Notes: generated by a model from the letters alone, not told the origin. 6,080 bases of DNA from Candidatus Omnitrophota bacterium (GCA_016867095.1 VGKK01000068.1:1-6080); one strand, 5' to 3'; counted from the first letter of the stretch, positions 1-5,950 are shown. Numbers and translations are program-made.

Positions 1-96
1 CGGCAACACCCGAGCTTATTGGAAAGCTCGGTATGCCGCTTTCTGCGGCAACACCCGAGCTTATTGGAAAGCTCGGTATGCCGCTTTCTGCGGCAA
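1..96. repeat. Tandem 45-bp double-hairpin repeat (2.1 units)
   Basis: Bases 1-45 are repeated exactly at 46-90, and a third unit begins at 91-96. Each unit carries two hairpins. Hairpin A is CCGAGCTT-ATTGGA-AAGCTCGG (10-31 and 55-76; 8-bp stem, 6-nt loop). Hairpin B is TGCCGC-TTTCT-GCGGCA (34-50 and 79-95; 6-bp stem, 5-nt loop). Bases 1-5 match the 3' arm of another hairpin B, so the array probably continues before the window. There are no variable spacers, so this is not CRISPR. The perfect identity of the two units suggests recent duplication or repeat homogenisation. Confidence 0.93.
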
Positions 97-115
97 GTGC
101 GAGTAAGTTGTTGTG

Positions 116-138
116 CGAATTAACCCAGCACTAATTTT
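116..138 (+). repeat. Left inverted repeat of the palindromic element
   Basis: This segment pairs with 211-233 at 21 of 23 positions, and ACCCAGCACTAATTTT (123-138) is perfect. The same sequence recurs at 5873-5896 with one extra T, which shows it is a fixed part of a dispersed repeat family. Confidence 0.9.
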
Positions 139-210
139 TATAAAGCCTTATCTCTATCTCGTAAGAGTTGATACCAATGCAGCCCATATGAGCAACTTTA
201 AGCGTTGTAT

Positions 211-233
211 AAAATTAGTGCTGGGTAAGTTCG
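211..233 (-). repeat. Right inverted repeat of the palindromic element
   Basis: This is the reverse complement of 116-138 with two mismatches near its outer end. Bases 211-226 pair perfectly with 123-138. The copy near 5871 has no visible counterpart of this arm on its right side, so that copy looks truncated. Confidence 0.88.
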
Positions 234-318
234 GCCAGATAACTTATGTTCACTTGCCGCACAAGCGGCACACCGGCTGTTCCGATACAGCCGGGTGCTC
301 GCTCCATAAGTTATGGCC
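233..318. other. Nested stem structure abutting the pnp stop codon
   Basis: Outer stem ATAACTTATG (239-248) pairs perfectly with CATAAGTTAT (305-314). After a 2-nt bulge, GGCC 233-236 can pair with GGCC 315-318. Inside are two hairpins: TGCCGC-ACAA-GCGGCA (255-270) and CCGGCTGT-TCCGAT-ACAGCCGG (273-294), the latter extended by CA/TG pairs. The result is a three-way junction. On the minus strand it starts at the base after the pnp TAA (319-321), so it would lie in the pnp 3' untranslated RNA. There is no T tract after it, so it is not a standard intrinsic terminator. A role in blocking 3' exonucleases or ending transcription is inference. Confidence 0.75.
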
Positions 319-2400
319 TTACTTATTCTCTTCCGCCTGTTTCCTGCTGAGGTTAATCCTGCCCAGCTCATCTATGCCCACTACCTTGACTTTGAATTCA
401 TCTCCGATTTTAGCGACTTCGTTAATATCCTTGACAAAATGGTCGGTCATTTCGGAAATATGCACCAGGCCTTCCTTGCCGGGCGCGATTTCGCAAAAAG
501 CGCCGAAGGCCATAATCCGCTTCACCTTACCTATATATACCCTGCCGACCTCAATATCGTCGGTAATGGCCTTAATCATCGCGATGGCCTCTTTGGCCTT
601 AGCCGCGTCGGTAGAGCCTACCAGGACGCTGCCGTCATCCTGGATATCTATACTGGCGCCGGTGGCGGCAATAATCTTTTTGATGTTCTTGCCGCCCGGA
701 CCGATGAGTTCGCCGATTTTTTCCGTATTTACCTTGACTATCTCAATGCGCGGGGCATAGCTGGATAATTCCTGGCGCGGGCTGTTCAGGGCGGCGTTCA
801 TCTTCTCTAAAATAACCATCCTGGCCTCTTTTGCCTGCGCAAGGCACTTTTCCAATAAATCCAAATCAATGCCGTCTATTTTTAAGTCCATTTGCACCGC
901 GGTAATACCGGCCTTGGTGCCGGCGACCTTAAAATCCATATCGCCAAAATGGTCTTCTAATCCCGCGATGTCCGTCAAGATAGCCTGCTTTTTATCCCCC
1001 TTGATTAATCCCAGGGCAATACCGGCTACCGCCTCTTTTAAAGGCACACCGGCGTCCATTAAAGATAAGGTGGCGGCGCAGACAGTAGCCATACTTGAAG
1101 AGCCGTTAGACTCTAAAATTTCGGACACTACCCTGATAGTGTAGGGGAATTTTTCCTTGGAAGGCATCACCGCTAAAAGCGCCTTCTCCGCCAAAGCGCC
1201 GTGGCCGATTTCCCTGCGGCCAGGGCCGCGCACCGGCGCGGTCTCTCCCACGCTAAAAGGCGGAAAGCTGTAATGCAGCATAAAAGACTTGTATTTCTCC
1301 CCTTCTAAGGCCTCAATGAGCTGTTCATCTTCGCCTGTGCCTAAAGTAGTTACTGCCAGGCTCTGCGTCTGTCCGCGCGTGAACAAGCTTGAGCCATGCG
1401 TGCGCGGCAATACCGCGACCGCGCAATTAATCGGGCGGATATCCTTAAACCCGCGGCCGTCTATGCGCAAATCTTCCTCTAAAATCTTGTTTCTGACCTC
1501 TTCCTCTTCTGTTTCCACTAAAGCCGCCTTAATATCGGCGGGCAAATACTCTTCTGAGGTAAGCTTGGCCTCTAATTCCTTAAATAGTAAATTTACCTCT
1601 TCTTCGCGTTCTTCTTTTTTATTTAATTTATAAACTTCCTTCAATCTTTCCAGGGATAATTCTTTGACCTTGGCGATTAAGGCCGGGTCTATCTTTTTAA
1701 TCTCCACCTTTGCCTTGGGCTTGCCGTGTTGACGGCTAAAATCCTGCTGCAAGCTGATTATCCCTTTAAGGTTTTCAAAGCCGAATTTTACCGCCTCCAG
1801 ATAAACCTCTTCAGACACCTCTTTGGCCTTAGCCTCCAGCATCACAATACCTTTGGTATTGGCCACCACGATGACATCTAAATCCGATTTCTCCAGTTCC
1901 TGGTAAGTGGGATTAAGGACAAACTGATTCTCCAGCCTGGCCACCCGGCAGCAAGCCAGCGGCCCGTTAAAGGGTATATCTGATAAAGATAAAGCCGTGG
2001 ACGCGCCGATAACCGCTAAAATATCCGGGTCATTCTCTCCATCGCTGGACAAAACAATCGCCATAATCTGGATTTCGTTAAATAAGCCTTTGGGGAATAA
2101 CGGCCGGATCGGCCGGTCAATAAGCCGCGCGGTTAAGATTTCGCTTTCCGAAGGCCGGCCTTCTCTTTTAAAGAAACCTCCGGGAATCCTTCCGGCAGCA
2201 TAGGTCTTCTCCTGGCACTCTACGGTCAAGGGGAAAAAATCCCGGCCCTCCCTGGGCTCGCGCGACATACAGGCAGTAACCAAAACTACCGTGCCGCCAT
2301 AGGCCACGGTAACCGAGCCGTTTGCCTGTTTGGCGACCCTGCCTGTCTCTAAGATTAAGTCATTCTTTCCAAATTTTATCTTCTGGATAATATCCTGCAT
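319..2400 (-). CDS. pnp: Polyribonucleotide nucleotidyltransferase (PNPase)
   Basis: Cytoplasmic trimeric 3'-to-5' phosphorolytic exoribonuclease that releases nucleoside diphosphates from RNA and can also add tails. It is a partner of the RNA degradosome where one exists. The 693 residues are near the family norm of about 700. Order: RNase PH-like domain 1 (about 10-145), helical linker (about 240-320), catalytic RNase PH-like domain 2 (about 325-545), KH (about 553-612) and S1 (about 618-686). Visible active-site residues are R395/R396 in GRREIGHG, S434-S436, and D483, D489 and K491 in EDHFGDMDFK. The KH loop is GPGG (567-570), and the S1 signature AFGAFCEI is at 631-638. ATG start, with GAGGG and AAGGTG upstream. 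It follows rpsO by 27 nt with no terminator between, so it is probably co-transcribed. It looks intact. Confidence 0.98.
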   Translation of the reverse strand: MQDIIQKIKFGKNDLILETGRVAKQANGSVTVAYGGTVVLVTACMSREPREGRDFFPLTVECQEKTYAAGRIPGGFFKREGRPSESEILTARLIDRPIRPLFPKGLFNEIQIMAIVLSSDGENDPDILAVIGASTALSLSDIPFNGPLACCRVARLENQFVLNPTYQELEKSDLDVIVVANTKGIVMLEAKAKEVSEEVYLEAVKFGFENLKGIISLQQDFSRQHGKPKAKVEIKKIDPALIAKVKELSLERLKEVYKLNKKEEREEEVNLLFKELEAKLTSEEYLPADIKAALVETEEEEVRNKILEEDLRIDGRGFKDIRPINCAVAVLPRTHGSSLFTRGQTQSLAVTTLGTGEDEQLIEALEGEKYKSFMLHYSFPPFSVGETAPVRGPGRREIGHGALAEKALLAVMPSKEKFPYTIRVVSEILESNGSSSMATVCAATLSLMDAGVPLKEAVAGIALGLIKGDKKQAILTDIAGLEDHFGDMDFKVAGTKAGITAVQMDLKIDGIDLDLLEKCLAQAKEARMVILEKMNAALNSPRQELSSYAPRIEIVKVNTEKIGELIGPGGKNIKKIIAATGASIDIQDDGSVLVGSTDAAKAKEAIAMIKAITDDIEVGRVYIGKVKRIMAFGAFCEIAPGKEGLVHISEMTDHFVKDINEVAKIGDEFKVKVVGIDELGRINLSRKQAEENK

Positions 2401-2402
2401 AA

Positions 2403-2414
2403 CACCTTTCCCTC
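2403..2414 (-). promoter_or_regulatory. Ribosome binding site of pnp
   Basis: On the minus strand GAGGG (2410-2414) lies 9 nt before the ATG at 2400, and AAGGTG (2403-2408) lies only 2 nt before it. GAGGG has the usual spacing and is the more likely Shine-Dalgarno sequence. It falls in the 27-nt gap after rpsO. Confidence 0.6.
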
Positions 2415-2427
2415 AAAGAGATAACAC

Positions 2428-2697
2428 TTATTTACGAAGATTGAGTTTCTCTAAAACCTCTTCGTATTTCTGAGCGTCTTTCTTCTTGAGATAATTCAGG
2501 AGCCGGCGGCGCCTTCCTACCAGGGCAAGCAGCCCACGCCGGGAATGGAAATCCTTCTTATGCTGCTTAAAGTGATCTCCTAAGATATTAATCCTCTCCG
2601 TTAAGAGCGCAATCTGGACCTCGCTTGAGCCGGTATCCCGGGAGTGAGTTTTAAAATCCTCAATAATTTTTTGTTTCTTATCTTTTACCAAAACCAA
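2428..2697 (-). CDS. rpsO: 30S ribosomal protein S15
   Basis: Primary-binding protein of the small subunit. It binds the central domain of 16S rRNA and nucleates platform assembly with S6, S18 and S11. The 89 residues equal the usual length. The conserved segments DTGSSEVQ (21-28) and HKKDFHSRRGLL (46-57) are clear. Residue 50 is Phe where many homologues have His. The C-terminus is basic (ends NLRK). Translation starts at TTG (2695-2697), supported by a strong Shine-Dalgarno sequence 8 nt upstream and by full length at this start. A second TTG two codons later is less well spaced. The gene heads an rpsO-pnp operon, an order conserved widely in bacteria, and is driven by its own promoter. Confidence 0.98.
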   Translation of the reverse strand: MVLVKDKKQKIIEDFKTHSRDTGSSEVQIALLTERINILGDHFKQHKKDFHSRRGLLALVGRRRRLLNYLKKKDAQKYEEVLEKLNLRK

Positions 2698-2703
2698 TTC
2701 TCT

Positions 2704-2715
2704 CTCACCTCCTTT
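2704..2715 (-). promoter_or_regulatory. Strong Shine-Dalgarno sequence fixing the rpsO TTG start
   Basis: AAAGGAGGTGAG on the minus strand is close to a full complement of the 16S rRNA 3' tail. The core GGAGGTG (2706-2712) ends 8 nt before the TTG at 2697, which selects this rare start over the TTG two codons downstream. Confidence 0.9.
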
Positions 2716-2729
2716 TGAGTTTAAAGAGT

Positions 2730-2758
2730 ATTATACGTTACTTTTGCCCCTAAGTCAA
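2730..2758 (-). promoter_or_regulatory. Sigma-70 type promoter of the rpsO-pnp operon
   Basis: The minus strand has TTGACT (2753-2758), a 17-bp spacer and a perfect TATAAT (2730-2735). Transcription should start near 2723, giving a leader of only about 25 nt that contains the Shine-Dalgarno sequence. That leaves little room for a folded S15-binding leader of the kind known in E. coli. The sequence just upstream of the -35 is one copy of the 14-bp direct repeat at 2761-2774. Confidence 0.9.
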
Positions 2759-2760
2759 TA

Positions 2761-2774
2761 CACTTATTTTCGGG
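2761..2774. repeat. 14-bp direct repeat, copy next to the rpsO promoter
   Basis: CACTTATTTTCGGG here is repeated exactly at 2865-2878. The two copies bracket a 90-bp segment. The arrangement resembles a target-site duplication around a small insertion, although 14 bp is longer than most such duplications. Confidence 0.8.
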
Positions 2775-2791
2775 TTGTGAACGCAAGTTAA

Positions 2792-2832
2792 AAATGTCCT
2801 ATTTTTAGCAAAATAGAAATGTCCTATTTTTT
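2792..2832. repeat. Paired AAATGTCCTATTTTT direct repeats with a hairpin
   Basis: AAATGTCCTATTTTT occurs at 2792-2806 and again at 2817-2831, 25 bp apart start to start. Between them CTATTTT (2799-2805) pairs with AAAATAG (2810-2816) across a 4-nt loop. Repeated short sequences of this sort are seen at the ends of some insertion sequences, where transposase binds. Whether this is an IS remnant or a regulatory site is not decidable here. Read on the minus strand, the AT-rich stem followed by GACATTTTT could act as a weak terminator for the helicase transcript. Confidence 0.75.
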
Positions 2833-2864
2833 AGTTTTTTAAAGAGCGCCGGCGAAAACTTCTT

Positions 2865-2878
2865 CACTTATTTTCGGG
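2865..2878. repeat. 14-bp direct repeat, copy next to the helicase stop
   Basis: Exact second copy of CACTTATTTTCGGG (first at 2761-2774). It lies 4 bp beyond the helicase TGA stop (2883-2885). It may be one side of a target-site duplication flanking 2775-2864. Confidence 0.8.
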
Positions 2879-2882
2879 CGAT

Positions 2883-5798
2883 TCATTTACTTATGGCAAA
2901 TGGGCAGATTTGGTTGTAGGCGCAATAGGCGCAGGCCATATAGACGGGGCAGGCCTGGTAATCCTGCTGGCGTAACCTGGCGGCGACTTCCTGAATCTTG
3001 TCCTGAACCTCTTCCAGATCCTCCTCTTTTACCTCTCTTGAAGCGACTATCCCCGATTCCAAAAAATATAAAGCCACTTTTTTCGGCATCTTGCCGAAGA
3101 TATTGCGGTATGCCAAAGCGTAAAGAAAAAGCTGCATACTCTCCTTTACTCGCTTATCCGCCTCCGCCTGGAGTTTTATTTCCGAGGTCTTAAAATCCAT
3201 AATTACCGCCCCGTCCGCTTCCATATCTATGCGGTCAAAACGGCCGGTAATCCTGTCCTGGCCGAGCATAAAAGAAAAATCCTTTTCAATGTATAAGGGC
3301 CGGGACCGGCGCCTTTGTTCTTCATTAAAAAACCTGACCAGCGCCTCCTCGCCGCGGCGCAGGCGCTCTTTCTGGTGCTTTTCATCCAAAAAACCCTGGG
3401 GATCAAAGGCCCGGCGGAAAATATCCAGCAAATCCGCCAGCTCCAATTCTCTGCCGGCTAACTTATATTGAAAATACTCGCTGACCGCCTCATGCATTGC
3501 CCGGCCGTAAATCACGGTATGGTGCTCCATAATCGGCACGCGCAGGATATGCACATATTTATATTTTAAGGGGCAGCTCAGGTAATCGTCAATATGGTAG
3601 TAACTTAAGGTAATCGGCCGATCAAGGGGAATCGGAATCGCCGCGGGTTTTATTTTTGGCGGTTCTTTTTGGGGCGCAAAGCGCTGAATCGCCTCCAGGG
3701 CGCTGGCCTTCTTTTTTTCTTTCTCAAAGGAATCCTTACCCAGGGCATCGGAAATAAACTGGCTGATCCGGCGCAGCCTTTTGCCGCCGTAATCCTCGGC
3801 GCTGGTCAAATAAAGCTCATTCTTAGCCCGGGTCATCCCCACGTAAAAAAGCCGGCGCTCTTCCTGGATATGAAAATCTCCGCTCGGCAAGACTTCCTTG
3901 ATTAAGGCATCAGGCAGCTCTATGGAACGGCTGCGCTTGGGCCAGGGAAAACGGCCCTGCACCAGGCCGACCATAAAAACTACGCCAAACTCCAAACCCT
4001 TGGCCTTGTGGATAGTGAGCACATTTACCGCGTCGCTGTCCAGGTCTGCCTCGGCAGTGGGCGGGTCATCGCGCGCCTCAATTAAAAGATTCAGGTAATT
4101 CACAAAATTAATCACCCGGTCTTCGCGGGCCACCAATTCAAAATCCCGCACATTATTGAAAAACTGCGCCAGGTTTTTGATTTTGGCCTCGTTTTCCAGG
4201 CTTTGATTTTGAGCCAGGGCTTTAAGGTATCCGGTCTCGGTGAGAAAACTATAGAGCAATTTTCCGGTAGTTTCCTGGTGCGCCACCTGCATAAATTTTT
4301 CCATGTCGGCTAAAATATCCCTTATCTTTTCGCGCGAAGGCGCGCTGATCTCTTTTAATTCTTCAATATTTTCCAAATCCTTAAAGACTAAATAAAGGGC
4401 CTTATTCCTGCGCCTGGCATAGTGGTTGAGCAGGCTTAAGTCGCTAAGGCCCAGTTTATAGATTTCAGAGCTGGCCAGGTAATACAAACTTAAGGAATCA
4501 GAAGGATTGGCCACCACCCGCAGGAAATTAATGCAGAGCTTTACTTCCTGGCGGGAATAAAGCCCCTGGTTCCCGCTGAATTGCCAGGGGATGTCCTGCA
4601 TATTCAGGGCCTGCAAAATCGCGTTGGCATCGGAATTGGAACGCACGAGGATGGCAAAATCGCGGAATTTAAAATTACCTGTTGATACTTTCTCTTTAAT
4701 GGCCCTGGCCACTTCATCTGCCTCGCTGGAATAAGTATCAAAATGTAAATGCCGCGGCGGCACGCCCTCTTTAGCCAAACTGACGAGGCGCTTGTTAATC
4801 TTGGCCTTGACTTCAAAACGCTCGGGGTTATTAAACTGGATTAATTGATAGGCGCTGTCTAAAATAGCCTGGGTAGAACGGTAATTCTGAATCAGGCTGA
4901 TTTTTTTGGCCTTGGGGAACCTGGCCATAAAATTCAAAACATTGCTGTAGGAGGCGCCCCGCCACCGATAGATTGCTTGGTCATCATCAGCGACCACAGT
5001 AATATTCTTTGTGCCGCCAGCCAATAACTCCACTATTTGAAACTGGGCAAAGTTGGTATCCTGAAATTCATCCACCAGGATATATTTAAACTGCTTTTGA
5101 TAATTCTTCAGGATTAAGGGGTGCTCTCTTAAGAGCTGCAAGGCCAGGTAAAACTGGTTGCCGAAATCCAGCAGGCCTCCCTTGGCCAATAATTCCTGGT
5201 AACGCGCGTAGGAGGCGGCTATCTCTGTATGTTGCAAGGCCTCTTCTTCCAGCGCCTTATCCTGGGGGTCTTGTTTTGCCTTTATGGCGAATTCCTGCGC
5301 GAACTTCAAGTAATCAGCAGGCGCCACATCCTCATCCTTAGCGCGGCTGAATAATTCTACCAGCGCCTCAATAAAACGCGTAGGCTCGGATAACGGCCGG
5401 AAATAAGAAAGGTTAAACTCAAAGAGGTGCTCGCGGAAAAATACCGCGGCCTCAGGCAGGGTTAAAACCTTAAAATCCGGATTCAGGCCGGCTACTAATG
5501 CATTTTCCCGCAGCAGCCGGTCGCCAAAGGCATGAAACGTGGAAATCCAGATATCGGTATAGCCGTAAGGCACCAGGATATCCACCCGCTCCTGCATCTG
5601 GCGCGCGGCCTTGTCGGTAAAGGTAAGCGCCAGGATTTCATCCGCCTTAGCCAGGCCTTCAGACAAAAGCCAGGCAATCCTGCGGGTAATCACCGTGGTC
5701 TTACCCGTGCCTGCGCCGGCAATAATCAGCAGCGGCCCCTCCTTATGGGTCGTCGCCTCCAGCTGTTCCTTATTTAGCCCTTCTAAAATGTTATTCAT
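2883..5798 (-). CDS. UvrD/PcrA-like SF1 DNA helicase fused to a RecB-family Fe-S nuclease
   Basis: The 971-residue protein has a 3'-to-5' superfamily 1A helicase (about 1-680) and a C-terminal PD-(D/E)XK nuclease (about 730-971). Helicase motifs: Q motif around Q12, Walker A GAGTGKT (28-34), Ia LTFTDKAA (58-65), II DEFQD (243-247), III around Q274 to W279, IV QNYRS (304-308), V TIHKAKGLEF (595-604), VI LFYVGMTRA (650-658). Nuclease: GRAMH with H769, GRFDRID with D855 and D858, MDFK with D868 and K870, and Q889 with Y893. C742 with C956, C959 and C965 fits the AddB/Cas4-type 4Fe-4S pattern. The likely role is processing of double-strand DNA ends for recombination repair, as in AddAB or AdnAB. 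ATG start; an in-frame TAA lies 18 nt upstream. No Shine-Dalgarno sequence is visible. No partner subunit lies in the window. Confidence 0.95.
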   Translation of the reverse strand: MNNILEGLNKEQLEATTHKEGPLLIIAGAGTGKTTVITRRIAWLLSEGLAKADEILALTFTDKAARQMQERVDILVPYGYTDIWISTFHAFGDRLLRENALVAGLNPDFKVLTLPEAAVFFREHLFEFNLSYFRPLSEPTRFIEALVELFSRAKDEDVAPADYLKFAQEFAIKAKQDPQDKALEEEALQHTEIAASYARYQELLAKGGLLDFGNQFYLALQLLREHPLILKNYQKQFKYILVDEFQDTNFAQFQIVELLAGGTKNITVVADDDQAIYRWRGASYSNVLNFMARFPKAKKISLIQNYRSTQAILDSAYQLIQFNNPERFEVKAKINKRLVSLAKEGVPPRHLHFDTYSSEADEVARAIKEKVSTGNFKFRDFAILVRSNSDANAILQALNMQDIPWQFSGNQGLYSRQEVKLCINFLRVVANPSDSLSLYYLASSEIYKLGLSDLSLLNHYARRRNKALYLVFKDLENIEELKEISAPSREKIRDILADMEKFMQVAHQETTGKLLYSFLTETGYLKALAQNQSLENEAKIKNLAQFFNNVRDFELVAREDRVINFVNYLNLLIEARDDPPTAEADLDSDAVNVLTIHKAKGLEFGVVFMVGLVQGRFPWPKRSRSIELPDALIKEVLPSGDFHIQEERRLFYVGMTRAKNELYLTSAEDYGGKRLRRISQFISDALGKDSFEKEKKKASALEAIQRFAPQKEPPKIKPAAIPIPLDRPITLSYYHIDDYLSCPLKYKYVHILRVPIMEHHTVIYGRAMHEAVSEYFQYKLAGRELELADLLDIFRRAFDPQGFLDEKHQKERLRRGEEALVRFFNEEQRRRSRPLYIEKDFSFMLGQDRITGRFDRIDMEADGAVIMDFKTSEIKLQAEADKRVKESMQLFLYALAYRNIFGKMPKKVALYFLESGIVASREVKEEDLEEVQDKIQEVAARLRQQDYQACPVYMACAYCAYNQICPFAISK

Positions 5799-5811
5799 GT
5801 TAAATGAGCAG

Positions 5812-5843
5812 ATAACTTACGGAGCGTAAGCGACGTAAGTTAT
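5812..5843. other. 10-bp stem with an alternative inner hairpin, just upstream of the helicase gene
   Basis: ATAACTTACG (5812-5821) pairs perfectly with CGTAAGTTAT (5834-5843). Within it CTTACG (5816-5821) can instead pair with CGTAAG (5825-5830) across a 3-nt loop, so two exclusive folds exist. The outer stem corresponds to the ATAACTTATG/CATAAGTTAT stem at 239-314 but with the last pairs changed in step (TATG/CATA to TACG/CGTA), and the two inner hairpins are missing. Only 13 nt separate it from the helicase ATG. An in-frame TAA lies inside the stem. Confidence 0.85.
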
Positions 5844-5844
5844 A

Positions 5845-5867
5845 GTCCGCAATATTTTGTGGCGGAC
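5845..5867. other. Hairpin GTCCGC/GCGGAC
   Basis: GTCCGC (5845-5850) pairs with GCGGAC (5862-5867) around an 11-nt AT-rich loop. It sits between the terminal repeat (5871 on) and the ATAACTTACG stem, a position where the copy at 233-238 has only a few bases. It looks like an added module of the repeat family. Confidence 0.75.
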
Positions 5868-5870
5868 GTC

Positions 5871-5950
5871 TGCGAATTTAACCCAGCACTAATTTTTAAA
5901 AAGCCTTATCTCTATTCCATAGGAATTGCTGCCAACGCAGCCCCTATGAA
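5871..5950 (+). mobile_element. Second, right-truncated copy of the palindromic element
   Basis: Aligns with 114-192 in the same orientation. Bases 5871-5915 differ from 114-157 by one inserted T and one substitution, and the remainder is more diverged but ends with the shared GCAGCCC and TATGA. A stem CATAGG (5918-5923) / CCTATG (5943-5948) encloses GCTGC-CAAC-GCAGC (5928-5941). The right inverted repeat seen at 211-233 is not found here. There is no coding capacity. Confidence 0.85.

Larger units (their letters stand above)
52..297. mobile_element. MITE-like palindromic element with hairpin-bearing arms
   Basis: Arms 52-138 and 211-297 are inverted copies of each other around a 72-bp core (139-210). 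The inner part of the arms is a 23-bp terminal inverted repeat with 21 matches. Moving outward, both arms have an AACTTA segment, a TGCCGC/GCGGCA hairpin and an ACC...GGGTG hairpin. No transposase or other open frame belongs to it. The core is shared with a second copy at 5871-5950. A non-autonomous inserted element (MITE or REP/BIME-like) is the best reading. The outer limits are uncertain because the left side runs off the window, and no target-site duplication can be identified. Confidence 0.7.

Noticed and set aside
1..96. CRISPR array
   Set aside because: The two 45-bp units are identical throughout, with no variable spacers, and no cas genes are present.
271..297. Intrinsic terminator of pnp
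   Set aside because: The hairpin is strong, but on the minus strand it is followed by TGCCGC and no run of T, so it lacks the tail of an intrinsic terminator.
233..318. tRNA or other known cloverleaf RNA
   Set aside because: The fold is a three-way junction without a T-loop, anticodon arm or CCA end, and the stems match the repeat family instead.
113..760. Plus-strand open frame of 215 codons
   Set aside because: It runs through the repeat element and then antisense through the pnp S1 and KH region, and its product has no recognisable family. It is a shadow of pnp.
313..768. Plus-strand open frame of 151 codons opposite pnp
   Set aside because: It lies wholly antisense to conserved pnp domains and has no recognisable features of its own.
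5532..5829. Plus-strand open frames opposite the helicase N-terminus
   Set aside because: They are antisense to Walker A and the adjoining motifs and encode no recognisable protein.
5839..5867. Minus-strand -10 TATAAC (5839-5844) as helicase promoter
   Set aside because: The -35 position at 17 bp reads GTCCGC, unlike TTGACA, and both segments are explained by hairpin arms.
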